Part shown: in pieces, positions 9,059-17,565 of the stretch | Layout of the letters: each line of letters begins with the position of its first letter | Position numbering within the stretch: the first letter of the stretch is position 1 | Notes under the pieces: generated by a model | Told to the model about the DNA's origin: nothing | What the model saw: only the letters and a program-made list of their open reading frames with translations | Database searches by the model: none | NCBI GenBank assembly: GCA_002708925.1 | Contig: PAPN01000023.1 | Coordinates: 1-37,803, forward strand | DNA length: 37,803 nucleotides | Direction: 5' to 3' | From: Paracoccaceae bacterium | Lineage (GTDB): Bacteria; Pseudomonadota; Alphaproteobacteria; Rhodobacterales; Rhodobacteraceae | Program-made: the position numbers and the translations under genes

Positions 9059-9924
9059 AACGCAAAGGCATTATTCTGGCGGGCGGCTCGGGGACGCGGC
9101 TCTATCCGATCACCATGGGCGTGTCCAAACAGCTGTTGCCGGTCTATGACAAGCCGATGATTTTCTATCCTCTGTCGGTGCTGATGCTGTCGGGGATTCA
9201 AGAGATCGCGGTGATCACCACGCCGCAGGATCAGGCGCAATTTCAGCGCACTTTGGGGAACGGCAGCCAATGGGGGCTGAGCCTGACCTATATCACCCAG
9301 CCCAGCCCCGACGGGCTGGCGCAGGCCTATATCCTGGCCGAGGATTTCCTGAACGGCGCCCCCAGCGCGATGGTGCTGGGCGACAATATCTTTTTCGGTC
9401 ACGGGCTGCCCGAGCGCCTGGCCGCCGCAGATGCACAGGGGCAGGGGGGCACGGTCTTTGGCTATCGTGTCGCCGATCCGGAACGCTATGGCGTGGTGGA
9501 TTTCGCCGAAGATGGTACCGTGCGCCAGATCATCGAAAAACCACAGGTCGCGCCCTCGCCCTATGCCGTCACCGGGCTCTATTTTCTGGATGGCAGCGCG
9601 CCGCAGCGGGCGCAGGCGGTGACGCCCTCGGCGCGCGGAGAGCTGGAGATCGTGACCCTGCTGGAAAGCTATCTGGCCGATGGTTTGCTGAATGTGCAGC
9701 AGATGGGGCGCGGTTATGCCTGGCTGGACACTGGCACCCATGCCAGCCTGCTGGACGCGGGCAATTTCGTGCGCACCCTGTCCGAACGGCAGGGCCAGCA
9801 GGTGGGCTGCCCCGAGGAAATCGCCTATGCCAAGGGCTGGATTAATGCCGATCAGCTGCGCGCCCGTGCGGAACAATTCGGGAAAAACGGCTACGGCGCC
9901 TATTTGATGAGGCTTTTAGACTAA
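9055..9924 (+). CDS. rfbA: Glucose-1-phosphate thymidylyltransferase
   Basis: This 289-residue enzyme makes dTDP-glucose, the first step toward dTDP-L-rhamnose. The nucleotidyltransferase signature GGSGTRLYP is at residues 10-18, and GVSKQLLPVYDKPMIFYPLS follows at once. LGDNIFFGHG holds the metal-binding aspartate D110, and VEFAEDG-like and EKP blocks follow. The start is ATG 9055 with GAGGTG five bases before it; it overlaps the rfbD stop (ATGA at 9055-9058). The intact rfbA and translational coupling argue that the operon is still expressed despite the rfbD stop. Confidence 0.97.
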   Translation: MKRKGIILAGGSGTRLYPITMGVSKQLLPVYDKPMIFYPLSVLMLSGIQEIAVITTPQDQAQFQRTLGNGSQWGLSLTYITQPSPDGLAQAYILAEDFLNGAPSAMVLGDNIFFGHGLPERLAAADAQGQGGTVFGYRVADPERYGVVDFAEDGTVRQIIEKPQVAPSPYAVTGLYFLDGSAPQRAQAVTPSARGELEIVTLLESYLADGLLNVQQMGRGYAWLDTGTHASLLDAGNFVRTLSERQGQQVGCPEEIAYAKGWINADQLRARAEQFGKNGYGAYLMRLLD

Positions 9925-10460
9925 TGAGCTGGAAAATCCTGAAGGACGAAACCGTCTTCGAACACGCGCCGTTCCTGCGCATCCGCAAAGAACAGGTCGA
10001 GGTCCGCCCCGGCCAGATCATCGACGATTTCTATAAGATCGACCTGCGCCCCTTTGCCCTGATCATCCCGTTTCTGGAAAATGGCAAAGTGCTGGTGATC
10101 CGCCAGTATAAACACGGGCCGGGGGCCGAGATGCTGGGCTTTCCCGCCGGCTATGTCGATCCGGGCGAACCCGCCGATCTGACCGCCACGCGTGAATTGA
10201 TGGAGGAAACCGGGCTGCAAACCGGCCAGCTGATCCCCATGGGCGCCTATGTGGACAATGGCAATCAGACCGGCAGCACCGGGCATTATTTTGCTGCCAC
10301 CGGGTGCCGCCGCGTGGCCGATCCCGCGCCCGGCGATCTTGAGGATTTCGCCTATGAGGAAATGACCCCCGCAGAGATTAACGTCGCGATGAAGGCCGGC
10401 CAGTTCAGCGTGATTCATCACGTCGCCGCTTGGGGGCTGTGGGGGCTCTATAGGCCCTGA
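9924..10460 (+). CDS. Nudix hydrolase, ADP-ribose pyrophosphatase-like
   Basis: This 178-residue protein has a complete Nudix box, G-x5-E-x7-REL-x-EE-x-GL, at residues 76-98 (GYVDPGE ... RELMEETGL). The strand IIPFLENGKVLVIRQYKHG before it, and the overall length, fit the ADP-ribose/nucleotide-sugar pyrophosphatase subgroup. The ATG overlaps the rfbA stop by one base, making it the last gene of the rfb transcript. It may trim nucleotide sugars or act as a house-cleaning enzyme; the substrate cannot be read from sequence. Its TGA lies inside the left arm of the hairpin at 10451-10486. Confidence 0.85.
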   Translation: MSWKILKDETVFEHAPFLRIRKEQVEVRPGQIIDDFYKIDLRPFALIIPFLENGKVLVIRQYKHGPGAEMLGFPAGYVDPGEPADLTATRELMEETGLQTGQLIPMGAYVDNGNQTGSTGHYFAATGCRRVADPAPGDLEDFAYEEMTPAEINVAMKAGQFSVIHHVAAWGLWGLYRP

Positions 10461-10486
10461 CTGTTTCGCGCGCGAAACAGGGCCTA
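10451..10486. terminator. Hairpin enclosing a parS-like site between convergent nudix and parB
   Basis: TAGGCCCTG (10451-10459) pairs exactly with CAGGGCCTA (10478-10486), giving a 9-bp stem. The loop is almost filled by the palindrome at 10462-10479. The plus strand continues AATTT, a weak U tract. It lies between two convergent genes, so it may stop transcription from both sides as well as hold a ParB site. Confidence 0.45.
10462..10479. other. parS-like palindrome downstream of parB
   Basis: TGTTTCGCGCGCGAAACA, perfect 18 bp and symmetrical for one more base on each side. It lies 24 bases beyond the parB stop codon and is one of two copies that bracket parB. Confidence 0.85.
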
Positions 10487-10502
10487 ATTTGGGAAATAGA
10501 GT

Positions 10503-11546
10503 CTATTTTTGCGCGGAACGCTCGGCCAGCCAGGCGATCAGATCGTCGGCCAGGTTCTCATCCACCGCCGCACCCTTGATCGTCAGCCGTCCGCCCTTGG
10601 GATTGGTGATGTCATGGCGCACCACATGCAGGCCCGCGTGGATCTGACGGGTAAAATTCGTCTCTGATCCGCGTTTTGGGGTCTGATTTTTAATCTTTGT
10701 CTCCGCCTTGGCAGCGGCCGCGATCTCGGACAGGGCGGCGTTGATCCGGTCCAGCTCGTCCAGCGGGGTCTGAGGCGGATCGGCCTGGATATGCGCCGCG
10801 ATCCGGCGGGCAATCGCGGGGGCTTGATCCAGCTCTCGGGCCAGGATCAGACCGGCGCGTTCGCCGATGGATTCAGGGAAATGCAGCACGCCATCCAGAT
10901 GTTTGACCAACGTCAGAAAGCTGCCGATTTTTGACCGTTTGGCGCGGCTTGCGGCGTGATAGAGACTGCGTAGCGCGCTGCGCTCGTCGGGGTAAACGCC
11001 TTGTTCCACCGCGCGAGCGGCGATGCGGGCGCGTTCATAATAGCTCAGCCCGACACGGATTTCGTTTTCCTCGACCATGGCCAGATAGGCATCGGACGCC
11101 TGTTCGGGCTGGCGCAAAAAGGCCAGGATCTGCGGCTGCGCCTCGCCGGTTTCAGCCAGGCGGGTGATCGCGCGCAGACGCCGCCACCCCGAGATCAGCC
11201 CATAGCGGCCACCTGGCAGAGGGGCGACCTCGATCGGAGTTTGCTGCCCACGTTGACGGATCGAGGCGATCAGCACCTCCATCTCACCCTCATCCACATT
11301 GATCCGGTCGCGCACCAGATAATCGGTGACGATCTGATCCAGCGGCAGCTCCAGCGCCATGCGGCCCTCTTCGCGGGCGCGGCGCAGGGTGTCGGACATT
11401 TCCTCGAGCGCGGCGGTGGTGCTGGCATGGCCCGCGACATCGGCAATGGGGGGCGCGCGACGCGGCGGTTCGGGTAGGATCGCAGAGGGCGCCGGCGTAT
11501 CCAGATAATCGGTTTTCGGGGGCGCAAGGCGTTTGCGTTTGGCCAT
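10503..11546 (-). CDS. parB: ParB-family partition protein (centromere-binding)
   Basis: This 347-residue ParB-like protein has the N-terminal ParB/Srx domain at about 63-165, including GQQTPIEVAP (100-109) and LISGWRRLRA (117-126), the nucleotide-binding and clamp-forming region. A helix-turn-helix region follows (ALRSLYHAASRAKRSKIGSFLTLVKHLDGVL). A charged linker leads to a small C-terminal domain. The ATG at 11546 follows AGGAGA (11560-11555). It lies downstream of parA on the same strand, 107 bases apart, with parS-like palindromes on both sides. It would bind those sites and, with ParA, segregate the replicon. Confidence 0.93.
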   Translation of the reverse strand: MAKRKRLAPPKTDYLDTPAPSAILPEPPRRAPPIADVAGHASTTAALEEMSDTLRRAREEGRMALELPLDQIVTDYLVRDRINVDEGEMEVLIASIRQRGQQTPIEVAPLPGGRYGLISGWRRLRAITRLAETGEAQPQILAFLRQPEQASDAYLAMVEENEIRVGLSYYERARIAARAVEQGVYPDERSALRSLYHAASRAKRSKIGSFLTLVKHLDGVLHFPESIGERAGLILARELDQAPAIARRIAAHIQADPPQTPLDELDRINAALSEIAAAAKAETKIKNQTPKRGSETNFTRQIHAGLHVVRHDITNPKGGRLTIKGAAVDENLADDLIAWLAERSAQK

Positions 11547-11621
11547 GGCTCAGGTCTCCTGTCGTGTGCGGGGCAGGGTGGGGCGGTCTGATAAACAGAG
11601 CCTAACCCGGCCGAACGCTGC

Positions 11622-11639
11622 TGTTTCGCGCGCGAAACA
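11622..11639. other. parS-like palindrome between parA and parB
   Basis: TGTTTCGCGCGCGAAACA, perfect 18 bp, in the 107-base parA-parB spacer. The same sequence lies beyond parB at 10462. Placement within the partition operon is typical of plasmid centromeres. Confidence 0.85.
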
Positions 11640-11653
11640 TTTGAGGCGGGGGC

Positions 11654-13045
11654 TCACTCGGCCGCCTGTTGTTGGGCCAGCTCATCGCGGCGCCAGGCCC
11701 CGATCAGCAGGGATTTGAACGCGGCATAGGTGGCATCAAAAGTCTCGCGCCCGCGGGCATAGGTTTCGCGGTTGAAGTCGCGATAGTCAGCCTCGTAGAT
11801 GCCCTGAACCTGCTCGCCGGCCTGACCGATCAGAGCGGTGAAATCCTGCCGATGCGGAGACAGGGTGGGCCCCAGATAGGCCTGCATCAGCGCGGCCAGC
11901 TCGGCCTGTTGGCTGCCATCATAGCGGGTGATCACCGCGCGCACCGCGTCCCATTCGAAATTCAGCTCATCCCGGCCCAGGGCGCGGGCGGCCAGGTTCT
12001 CGCCGTCCTCGATGGATTGAAAGGTGGTGTGCAGCATGTCGAAAAACCGGCCCGTGGAATCGAATTCCAGAAACGAGGCCCCCAGCGGCACCAGCAGAAT
12101 ATCGCTGGCCGCCAGCCCGTTGATCGTCAGATAGCCCAGGGCGGGGGGGGTATCGACGAAAATCACGTCATACTGATCCAGAATGCCGTCGGCCTCCAGA
12201 CTGTCGGTCAGCGCATCCCACAGTTTCCAGCCGCGCCCCTGCATCCGCCAAACGGGGATCTGGAACTCGGCCCAATACAGATTCAGCTGCGCGCCGATCA
12301 GATCAATATTGGGCCAATGGGTGGGCTGGATCAGCGACCGGGCGGTGACATCCAAAGCGGCGCTCAGCGTGTCGTCCAGCGGAATGGGGGGCTCGCCCCG
12401 GTCCAGCCGGCGCTGATTATCGCTGCGCAGATAGCTGGCGTAATGACGCGCCAGAAGGGGGAAAACGGTCTGCCATTCATCCTCGACCCGCCCGCCGAAA
12501 ATGGACGTCATGGACCCCTGACTGTCCAGATCAATCACCAGCACCTTATAGCCGTCCAACGCGGCGGACATGGCCAGATGCGCGGCGGTCGAGGTCTTGC
12601 CGACCCCGCCCTTGAAATTGGCCACGGCGACCATTTTGGCGGGCTGGCCCTTGGGGCGATAGGGCAGGTAGTTTTTCGCCTTGGACCCTTCGGCGGCGAA
12701 ATGGGCGCGCAGGCGCAGCACCTCGTCCAGAGTGAACCATTTCGCCCCCCCGGCGGTTTCCGAACGCCCCTGTGGCAGATCGGGCTTCTGTTTCAGCACG
12801 CGGCGGAAATGGCCCTGGGCGACGGGGATCAGATAGCGGGTGATCTCCCATGTGGAAAACAGGCGCAGATGGCGGTCGCCGTCGTCCTCTAATCCGCGGC
12901 TGGCCAGATCCGAACGCCCGCGGGCACAGGCCTGAGAAATGGCGGCAAACCCTTCGGTGCCGGTAGGATTGCCCAAAGCGGACAAGGCCTGGTCGGGATC
13001 AATGTTGAAGTAGGGGGGCAGGGCGGATGTCACTGCGGATGTCAT
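11654..13045 (-). CDS. parA: ParA-family partition ATPase
   Basis: This 463-residue protein carries the deviant Walker A motif KGGVGKTS near residues 145-152, VLVIDLDSQGSMT after it, and the Walker B-like VIFVDTPPALGYL. The N-terminal extension of about 140 residues (ITRYLIP, WFTLDEVLRLRAHF) resembles the DNA-binding N-terminus of plasmid-type ParA that autoregulates the par operon. I chose ATG 13045, with GAGG eight bases upstream; the in-frame ATG at 13099 has no good ribosome site. It would use ATP to position ParB-parS complexes. It diverges from repA across the origin region. Confidence 0.92.
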   Translation of the reverse strand: MTSAVTSALPPYFNIDPDQALSALGNPTGTEGFAAISQACARGRSDLASRGLEDDGDRHLRLFSTWEITRYLIPVAQGHFRRVLKQKPDLPQGRSETAGGAKWFTLDEVLRLRAHFAAEGSKAKNYLPYRPKGQPAKMVAVANFKGGVGKTSTAAHLAMSAALDGYKVLVIDLDSQGSMTSIFGGRVEDEWQTVFPLLARHYASYLRSDNQRRLDRGEPPIPLDDTLSAALDVTARSLIQPTHWPNIDLIGAQLNLYWAEFQIPVWRMQGRGWKLWDALTDSLEADGILDQYDVIFVDTPPALGYLTINGLAASDILLVPLGASFLEFDSTGRFFDMLHTTFQSIEDGENLAARALGRDELNFEWDAVRAVITRYDGSQQAELAALMQAYLGPTLSPHRQDFTALIGQAGEQVQGIYEADYRDFNRETYARGRETFDATYAAFKSLLIGAWRRDELAQQQAAE

Positions 13046-13288
13046 GGCTCGGGCCTCATGTGCGCTCTTTTCCTTAACATACGGGAAAACGTCACACATG
13101 GAAGCAAAACCCTCACCTCCCTTGGCTATTTCTTAGCATAATTGCCCCGGTTTTTGCAGGAAAATCAGGCTGGATAGGGGGGAAGAGCAAAAATTTCCTG
13201 TTAGGATTCTGTTAGTTTATAGTTACAGGTAAGATGAGATTTGCTTAAGGCCCTGATTTCCAAGATGTTTTGGATTTGATTTTGGCCC

Positions 13289-13420
13289 GGTGCGACTCTG
13301 AAACCCCGAAAAGGCGACTCTGATCCGACGCAGGTGCGACTCTGATCCCCCGATGCGAGGGGCGCTGAGGGCTGGACGCGTTCTGTGGATAACTTTAGGG
13401 TGTCACTGAAACCCCGAAAA
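13289..13420 (+). repeat. Iteron-like direct repeats upstream of repA
   Basis: Four related units are visible. Units at 13289 and 13333 begin GGTGCGACTCTGA; 13313 begins GGCGACTCTGA; 13399 begins GGTGTCACTGA. The first and fourth continue AAACCCCGAAAA, while the second and third continue TCC. The core GCGACTCTGA occurs three times within about 60 bases. Spacing is 20-24 bases between the first three, about two helical turns. The last unit is degenerate and overlaps a hairpin, so it may be a repA operator. Confidence 0.7.
13384..13392 (-). other. DnaA box
   Basis: TGTGGATAA on the plus strand is the reverse complement of TTATCCACA, a perfect consensus DnaA box. It lies among the repeats about 75 bases before repA. 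Confidence 0.75.
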
Positions 13421-13466
13421 ACGGGGACACGAGCAGAGCAGATAAAATGCGACAGGACAGGCACGC

Positions 13467-14498
13467 ATGACAGGGGCCATGACAGCAGGGCAGGGGGGGC
13501 TTTTGCCCGACCGCCACCCAACGGGCGACATGTTCGTCTGCGATATTTTCGAGGCCAGCCCCAAGGACGATCTGGGCTCGATGGAGCATCCGATTTTCTC
13601 ACTGTCCACGCGGCCGGACCGGCGCATTCTGAACTATGCCCATAATGGGGTGCAGGTGCAGGTCACGCCCTCGGTGCGGGGGCGGGCGACGATCCACGAT
13701 AAGGACATCCTGATCTATTGCATCAGCCAGCTGGTGGCGGCGCTGAATGCAGGGCGCGAAATCTCTCGGACGCTGCAACTGAAGGCGCATGATCTGCTGG
13801 TGGCCACCAATCGCGACACCGGCGGCGACAGCTATGCCCGCCTGCGCGAGGCCTTTGAACGCCTGGCCGGCACGCGCATCACCACCAATCTGGAAACCGG
13901 CGGGCAAGAGGTGACCAGCGGTTTCGGCCTGATCGAGCGCTGGGAAATCATCCGCAAATCGCGCGGGGGGCGGATGGTCAGGGTCTCGGTTCCCCTGTCT
14001 GAATGGCTGTACCGGGCGGTGCTGTCGAAATCGGTGCTGACGCTGAACCGCGCCTATTTCCGCCTGCGCAAACCGCTGGAGCGGCGAATCTACGAATTGG
14101 CGCGCAAACATTGCGGCCGCCAGCCCGAATGGCAGGGCAGCCTGGCGACTTTGCACAAGAAGGCCGGATCCACCGCGCCTTTGCGGGTGTTTCGCGCGGC
14201 GGTGCGCAAGATCATCGCCGCCGGCACCCTGCCCGATTACGACATGGCCGAGGAACCGGGCGATCTGATCGCCTTTACCCGGCAGGGGCATGTGGTGTCC
14301 GGGGCCGGCCCCGCCGAGGGCCCGCAGCTGAGCCCCGCCGCGCTGGAGCGCGCGCGGCAGATGGCGCCGGGCGCGGATGTCTATGCGCTGGAGGCCGAAT
14401 GGCGCGCCTTCTGGGCCAGCGCCGGGCGGGTGCGCCTGCACGCGCCGGATAAGGCTTTTCTGGCCTGGCTGACCAGCCGCCTCGCGCGTGGGTTGTAA
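13467..14498 (+). CDS. repA: Plasmid replication initiator RepA (RPA family)
   Basis: This 343-residue protein matches the replication initiator A family used by RepA-type plasmids of Rhodobacteraceae. Family-typical blocks are MEHPIFSLSTRPDRRILNYAHNG, RATIHDKDILIYCISQL, and LSEWLYRAVLSK followed by LNRAYFRLRKPLERRIYELARKHCG, a winged-helix region. It would bind the repeats just upstream and recruit host DnaA and helicase. The ATG at 13467 is the first of two close candidates (13479 is the other). The gene is intact, and it diverges from parA across the origin. No repB- or repC-type initiator is seen. Confidence 0.9.
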   Translation: MTGAMTAGQGGLLPDRHPTGDMFVCDIFEASPKDDLGSMEHPIFSLSTRPDRRILNYAHNGVQVQVTPSVRGRATIHDKDILIYCISQLVAALNAGREISRTLQLKAHDLLVATNRDTGGDSYARLREAFERLAGTRITTNLETGGQEVTSGFGLIERWEIIRKSRGGRMVRVSVPLSEWLYRAVLSKSVLTLNRAYFRLRKPLERRIYELARKHCGRQPEWQGSLATLHKKAGSTAPLRVFRAAVRKIIAAGTLPDYDMAEEPGDLIAFTRQGHVVSGAGPAEGPQLSPAALERARQMAPGADVYALEAEWRAFWASAGRVRLHAPDKAFLAWLTSRLARGL

Positions 14499-14623
14499 GG
14501 CGGGCCCGCCCCGGCTGCACCAAGGTATGGTTTCCCCGACTTTGCCCAACTTTGAAAGACTTGTGCGTTGATAAGGCGGGCAAAGACCTGATAAGATTCG
14601 CCTTAGGGGGAATGGGGGTAACG

Positions 14624-15106
14624 ATGCGCAGACACCGTCACAGGATTGACTGCCGCCAAATAAACCGCCGCGCTATCGTGGCTGGCCTGTGTACCAGCAT
14701 GGCCCTGACAGGAGGAGCCCTGATGACCGATCCCGCCCTGGCCCAGAGCCAACGGCTGCGCCCCGTGTTCGAACTGTCCTGCCCGGACGGGGACAGCGCG
14801 ATGCAGCAGGCTCTGTGCGGTGCGCTGCAACAGGCGCTGCAACAGGCCGTCCCCCATGCCGTGATCCGGATGGGCGACAGCGTGGCCCCCGTGGCGGGCA
14901 GCCTGGCCATCCGGCTGCTGCCCGAACGCGAGACCCGGCACGCCATGGCCGCCCGCCTGTCGTGGAAAACCGATCAGGCCGCAGATTGGGTGATGGGCCC
15001 GGATGTGGCGCTGGATTCCGCCGATGTGGCGCTGCGCCCGCATATGATGGAGCAACTGGCCCAGGGGCTGCTGAAAGTTAGCAAACTGCCGCTTCCCGCC
15101 GTTTAG
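14624..15106 (+). CDS. Small exported protein of unknown function
   Basis: I do not recognise this 160-residue protein. The N-terminus is basic (MRRHRHR), then a hydrophobic stretch around AIVAGLCTSMALTGGALM and a likely signal peptidase I site after PALA, so the mature protein would start near QSQRLRP in the periplasm. The mature part has three cysteine-containing or polar segments, with FELSCPDGDSAMQQALCGAL possibly forming a disulfide between two cysteines. No enzyme motif is seen. The ATG at 14624 follows GGGGG at 14615-14619; ATG 14612 is an alternative. It sits alone between repA and the metalloprotease gene. Confidence 0.6.
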   Translation: MRRHRHRIDCRQINRRAIVAGLCTSMALTGGALMTDPALAQSQRLRPVFELSCPDGDSAMQQALCGALQQALQQAVPHAVIRMGDSVAPVAGSLAIRLLPERETRHAMAARLSWKTDQAADWVMGPDVALDSADVALRPHMMEQLAQGLLKVSKLPLPAV

Positions 15107-15194
15107 GCGGGGGGATCGCGCCGGGGGCTGCATCGCCGTTGCATTTCCCTGGCCTCAATAGAATTAAGACGGAACATCTTACGGAGATTCTCAC

Positions 15195-17381
15195 ATGTGT
15201 TTCATTTGCGCACAATTGCACCCGACGGACCCGGAATGCTCGTTGACGCCGGATCCCAACGGGGCCACCATTTTTGAAGTCGCCGATGCCATCGCGGGCA
15301 CCGGCACGGGATATACGATCGGCGTCGGCGATACTTTCTCGGGGAACCTGGGCGCGTCGGGGGATCGCGACTGGGTGGCCGTGACCCTGACGGCCGGCCA
15401 GACCTATGAGGTTGCCCTGACCGGGGTCTCTCTGTCTGATCCCTATCTGCGGATCTATGACGATACCGGCACGCTGATCTATTCCAATGATGACGGGGGC
15501 GTGGGCTATAACTCGTTCCTGGCCTTCACCGCCAGCTATACCGGCACCTTCTATCTGGCCGCGGGCGCCTATGCGGATGGCTACTCGGGCACCTATGACA
15601 TGACGATCGTCGAAAGCGTGCCGCCCGCACCGGGCACCCTGGACGAGCTGGCCGACTTCCTGACCGATGGCTACTGGAACGCCAATGGTGCCAGCGGCCG
15701 GGCGTTTGACACGTCGGGCTCGAACCAGATCACGGTGAACCTGACCGCCCTGACCGCCGATGGCCAGCAGCTGGCCCGCTGGGCGCTGGAGGCCTGGGAA
15801 ATGGTCGCCGATATCGAGTTTGTCGAGGTGACCTCGGGCGGCGATATCACCTTTGATGACAATAACAGCGGGGCCTATTCCACCTCGACCCTGTCGGGCG
15901 GCACCATCGTGTCCTCGCATGTGAACGTGTCCACGGCCTGGATCGCCGCCTATGGCACCACGATGGACAGCTATTCCTTCCAGACCTATATCCACGAGAT
16001 CGGCCATGCGCTGGGTCTGGGCCACCAGGGCGGCTATAACGGTGCGGCCACCTATGGCGTGGACGAGGACTTCAGCAATGACAGCTGGCAGATCTCGATC
16101 ATGTCCTATTTCAGCCAGACCGAGAACACCACGACCAACGCCAACTTTGCCTGGCTGCTGACCACGATGATGGCCGATATCGTGGCGATCCAGAACCTGT
16201 ATGGCGCGCCGGGGGCCAGCAGCGCCACCGCAGGCGATACCATCTGGGGGGCGAACACCAACCTGGGCAACTATCTGGGCCTGCTGCTGGACAGCGTGAT
16301 CAGCGGCAACACCTCGGGGATCTACGATGGTGAGGACGTGGCGCTGACCATCTATGACCAGGGCGGCACCGATACGCTGGACCTGACCCCCTCGACCACC
16401 AATGACACGGTCCGCATGACCGATGAGCAATTCTCGGACATCCTGGGCGGCACCGGCAACCTGGGGATCGCCCGCGGCACCATCATTGAAAACCTGCTGG
16501 CCGGGTCGGGCAACGATCTGATCTTCGGCAACATGGTGGCCAATAATATCTCGGGGAACAATGGCAGCGATACCATCTGGGCCGCGGGCGGCAATGACAC
16601 CGTTGCAGGCGGCGCCGGCGCGGACGAGCTGGGCGGCGGCGGCGGCGATGACCGCCTGTGGGGCGGCGGCGACAATGACACCCTGTGGGGCGGTCGCGGC
16701 AATGACATCCTGGGCGGTGACGCCGGGAACGATTCCATGGGCGCCAATGCCGACAATGACACGCTTTATGGCGGCACCGGCGATGACACCCTGCTGGGCG
16801 GCGGCGGCCGTGACCTGATCTTCGGCGATGACGACAATGACAGCCTGTCCGGGTCCTGGGGCCGTGACACGATCAATGGCGGCGCGGGCAATGACTTCCT
16901 GGGCGGCGATGAAGGCGCGGACGAGCTGTATGGCGGCACCGGCAACGATACGCTGGGCGGCGGTCTGGCGGGTGACGCGCTCTATGGTGGCGGCGACAAT
17001 GACGAGATGTACGGCGGCGACGGCGATGACACGCTGGGCGGCGGCAGCGGCTCGGACACGCTGTATGGCGGGGCGGATAACGACCTGCTGATCGGCGGCA
17101 CCGGCAATGACACGCTGACCGGCGGCGCCGGCGCGGATACCTTTGTCTTTGGCGTGGGCGACGGGCTGGACCTGGTCACCGATTTCGATGCGGGCGAGAA
17201 CGACCGCCTGCAACTGGACGATGCGCTGTGGGGCGGCGGGCTGACCGCGGCTCAGGTGATTGCCACTTACGGGACCACCACGGCATCGGGCACGGTGTTC
17301 GATTTTGGCGGCGGCCAGATCTTCACGGTGCAGGGGGCCAATGACGCAGGCGTTCTGGCCGGGCTGCTGGATATCGTCTAA
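15195..17381 (+). CDS. Serralysin-type (M10) RTX metalloprotease
   Basis: This 728-residue protein combines a pre-peptidase C-type beta-sandwich (about residues 40-140; DRDWVAVTL ... TGTFYLAAGAY) with an M10B metalloprotease domain. The zinc site is HEIGHALGLGH (267-277) and the Met-turn is SIMSY at about M303. From about 430 to 645 runs a series of calcium-binding RTX nonapeptides of the GGxGxDxLx type, then a C-terminal domain (VFGVGDGLDLVTDFD...) that usually carries the type I secretion signal. There is no Sec signal. The ATG follows ACGGAGA (15180-15186). No type I exporter gene is in the window. It would digest proteins outside the cell. Confidence 0.92.
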   Translation: MCFICAQLHPTDPECSLTPDPNGATIFEVADAIAGTGTGYTIGVGDTFSGNLGASGDRDWVAVTLTAGQTYEVALTGVSLSDPYLRIYDDTGTLIYSNDDGGVGYNSFLAFTASYTGTFYLAAGAYADGYSGTYDMTIVESVPPAPGTLDELADFLTDGYWNANGASGRAFDTSGSNQITVNLTALTADGQQLARWALEAWEMVADIEFVEVTSGGDITFDDNNSGAYSTSTLSGGTIVSSHVNVSTAWIAAYGTTMDSYSFQTYIHEIGHALGLGHQGGYNGAATYGVDEDFSNDSWQISIMSYFSQTENTTTNANFAWLLTTMMADIVAIQNLYGAPGASSATAGDTIWGANTNLGNYLGLLLDSVISGNTSGIYDGEDVALTIYDQGGTDTLDLTPSTTNDTVRMTDEQFSDILGGTGNLGIARGTIIENLLAGSGNDLIFGNMVANNISGNNGSDTIWAAGGNDTVAGGAGADELGGGGGDDRLWGGGDNDTLWGGRGNDILGGDAGNDSMGANADNDTLYGGTGDDTLLGGGGRDLIFGDDDNDSLSGSWGRDTINGGAGNDFLGGDEGADELYGGTGNDTLGGGLAGDALYGGGDNDEMYGGDGDDTLGGGSGSDTLYGGADNDLLIGGTGNDTLTGGAGADTFVFGVGDGLDLVTDFDAGENDRLQLDDALWGGGLTAAQVIATYGTTTASGTVFDFGGGQIFTVQGANDAGVLAGLLDIV

Positions 17382-17411
17382 GCGGCTTTGCAACAGTGAA
17401 AACAAGTTGAA

Positions 17412-17438
17412 CCCGGCCCCCGCAAAGGGCCGGGTTTT
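17412..17438 (+). terminator. Rho-independent terminator after the metalloprotease gene
   Basis: CCCGGCCC (17412-17419) pairs with GGGCCGGG (17427-17434) around a 7-base loop, followed by TTTT. It lies 30 bases after the stop codon. Confidence 0.85.
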
Positions 17439-17565
17439 CCTAAGCGGGACGAGGTGTTATTGGGACATGCGGGGATTTGCGTGACCTGTTGGATCCCTCT
17501 GCCGCATGGGCAGGTTTGCAAGATGGCTCTGGTGTTTGCAGAGCCCAAAAACAAAAGGAGCAGGG

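Larger units (their letters stand above)
13046..13466. other. Putative replication origin between parA and repA
   Basis: This 421-bp gene-free stretch holds an AT-richer part (about 13190-13280), a repeat cluster (13289-13420), a perfect DnaA box (13384-13392) and, just before repA, a hairpin CCCCG-AAAAA-CGGGG (13412-13426). Together with the flanking repA this is the usual make-up of an iteron plasmid origin. It also must hold the divergent parA and repA promoters, which I cannot pinpoint. Confidence 0.75.

Noticed and set aside
14499-14510. GGCGGGCCCGCC palindrome directly after the repA frame
   Set aside because: Perfect but with no loop and no T-run, so it is unlikely to be a terminator, and it does not match the parS-like sequence.
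16490-17130. CRISPR-like or satellite repeats in the RTX regions
   Set aside because: The periodicity is 27 bases without unique spacers and encodes RTX nonapeptides.
15078-17405. A 775-residue open frame on the minus strand, opposite the metalloprotease gene
   Set aside because: It is the antisense of GC-rich RTX repeats, which keep other frames open. The plus-strand product has catalytic motifs and proper start signals.
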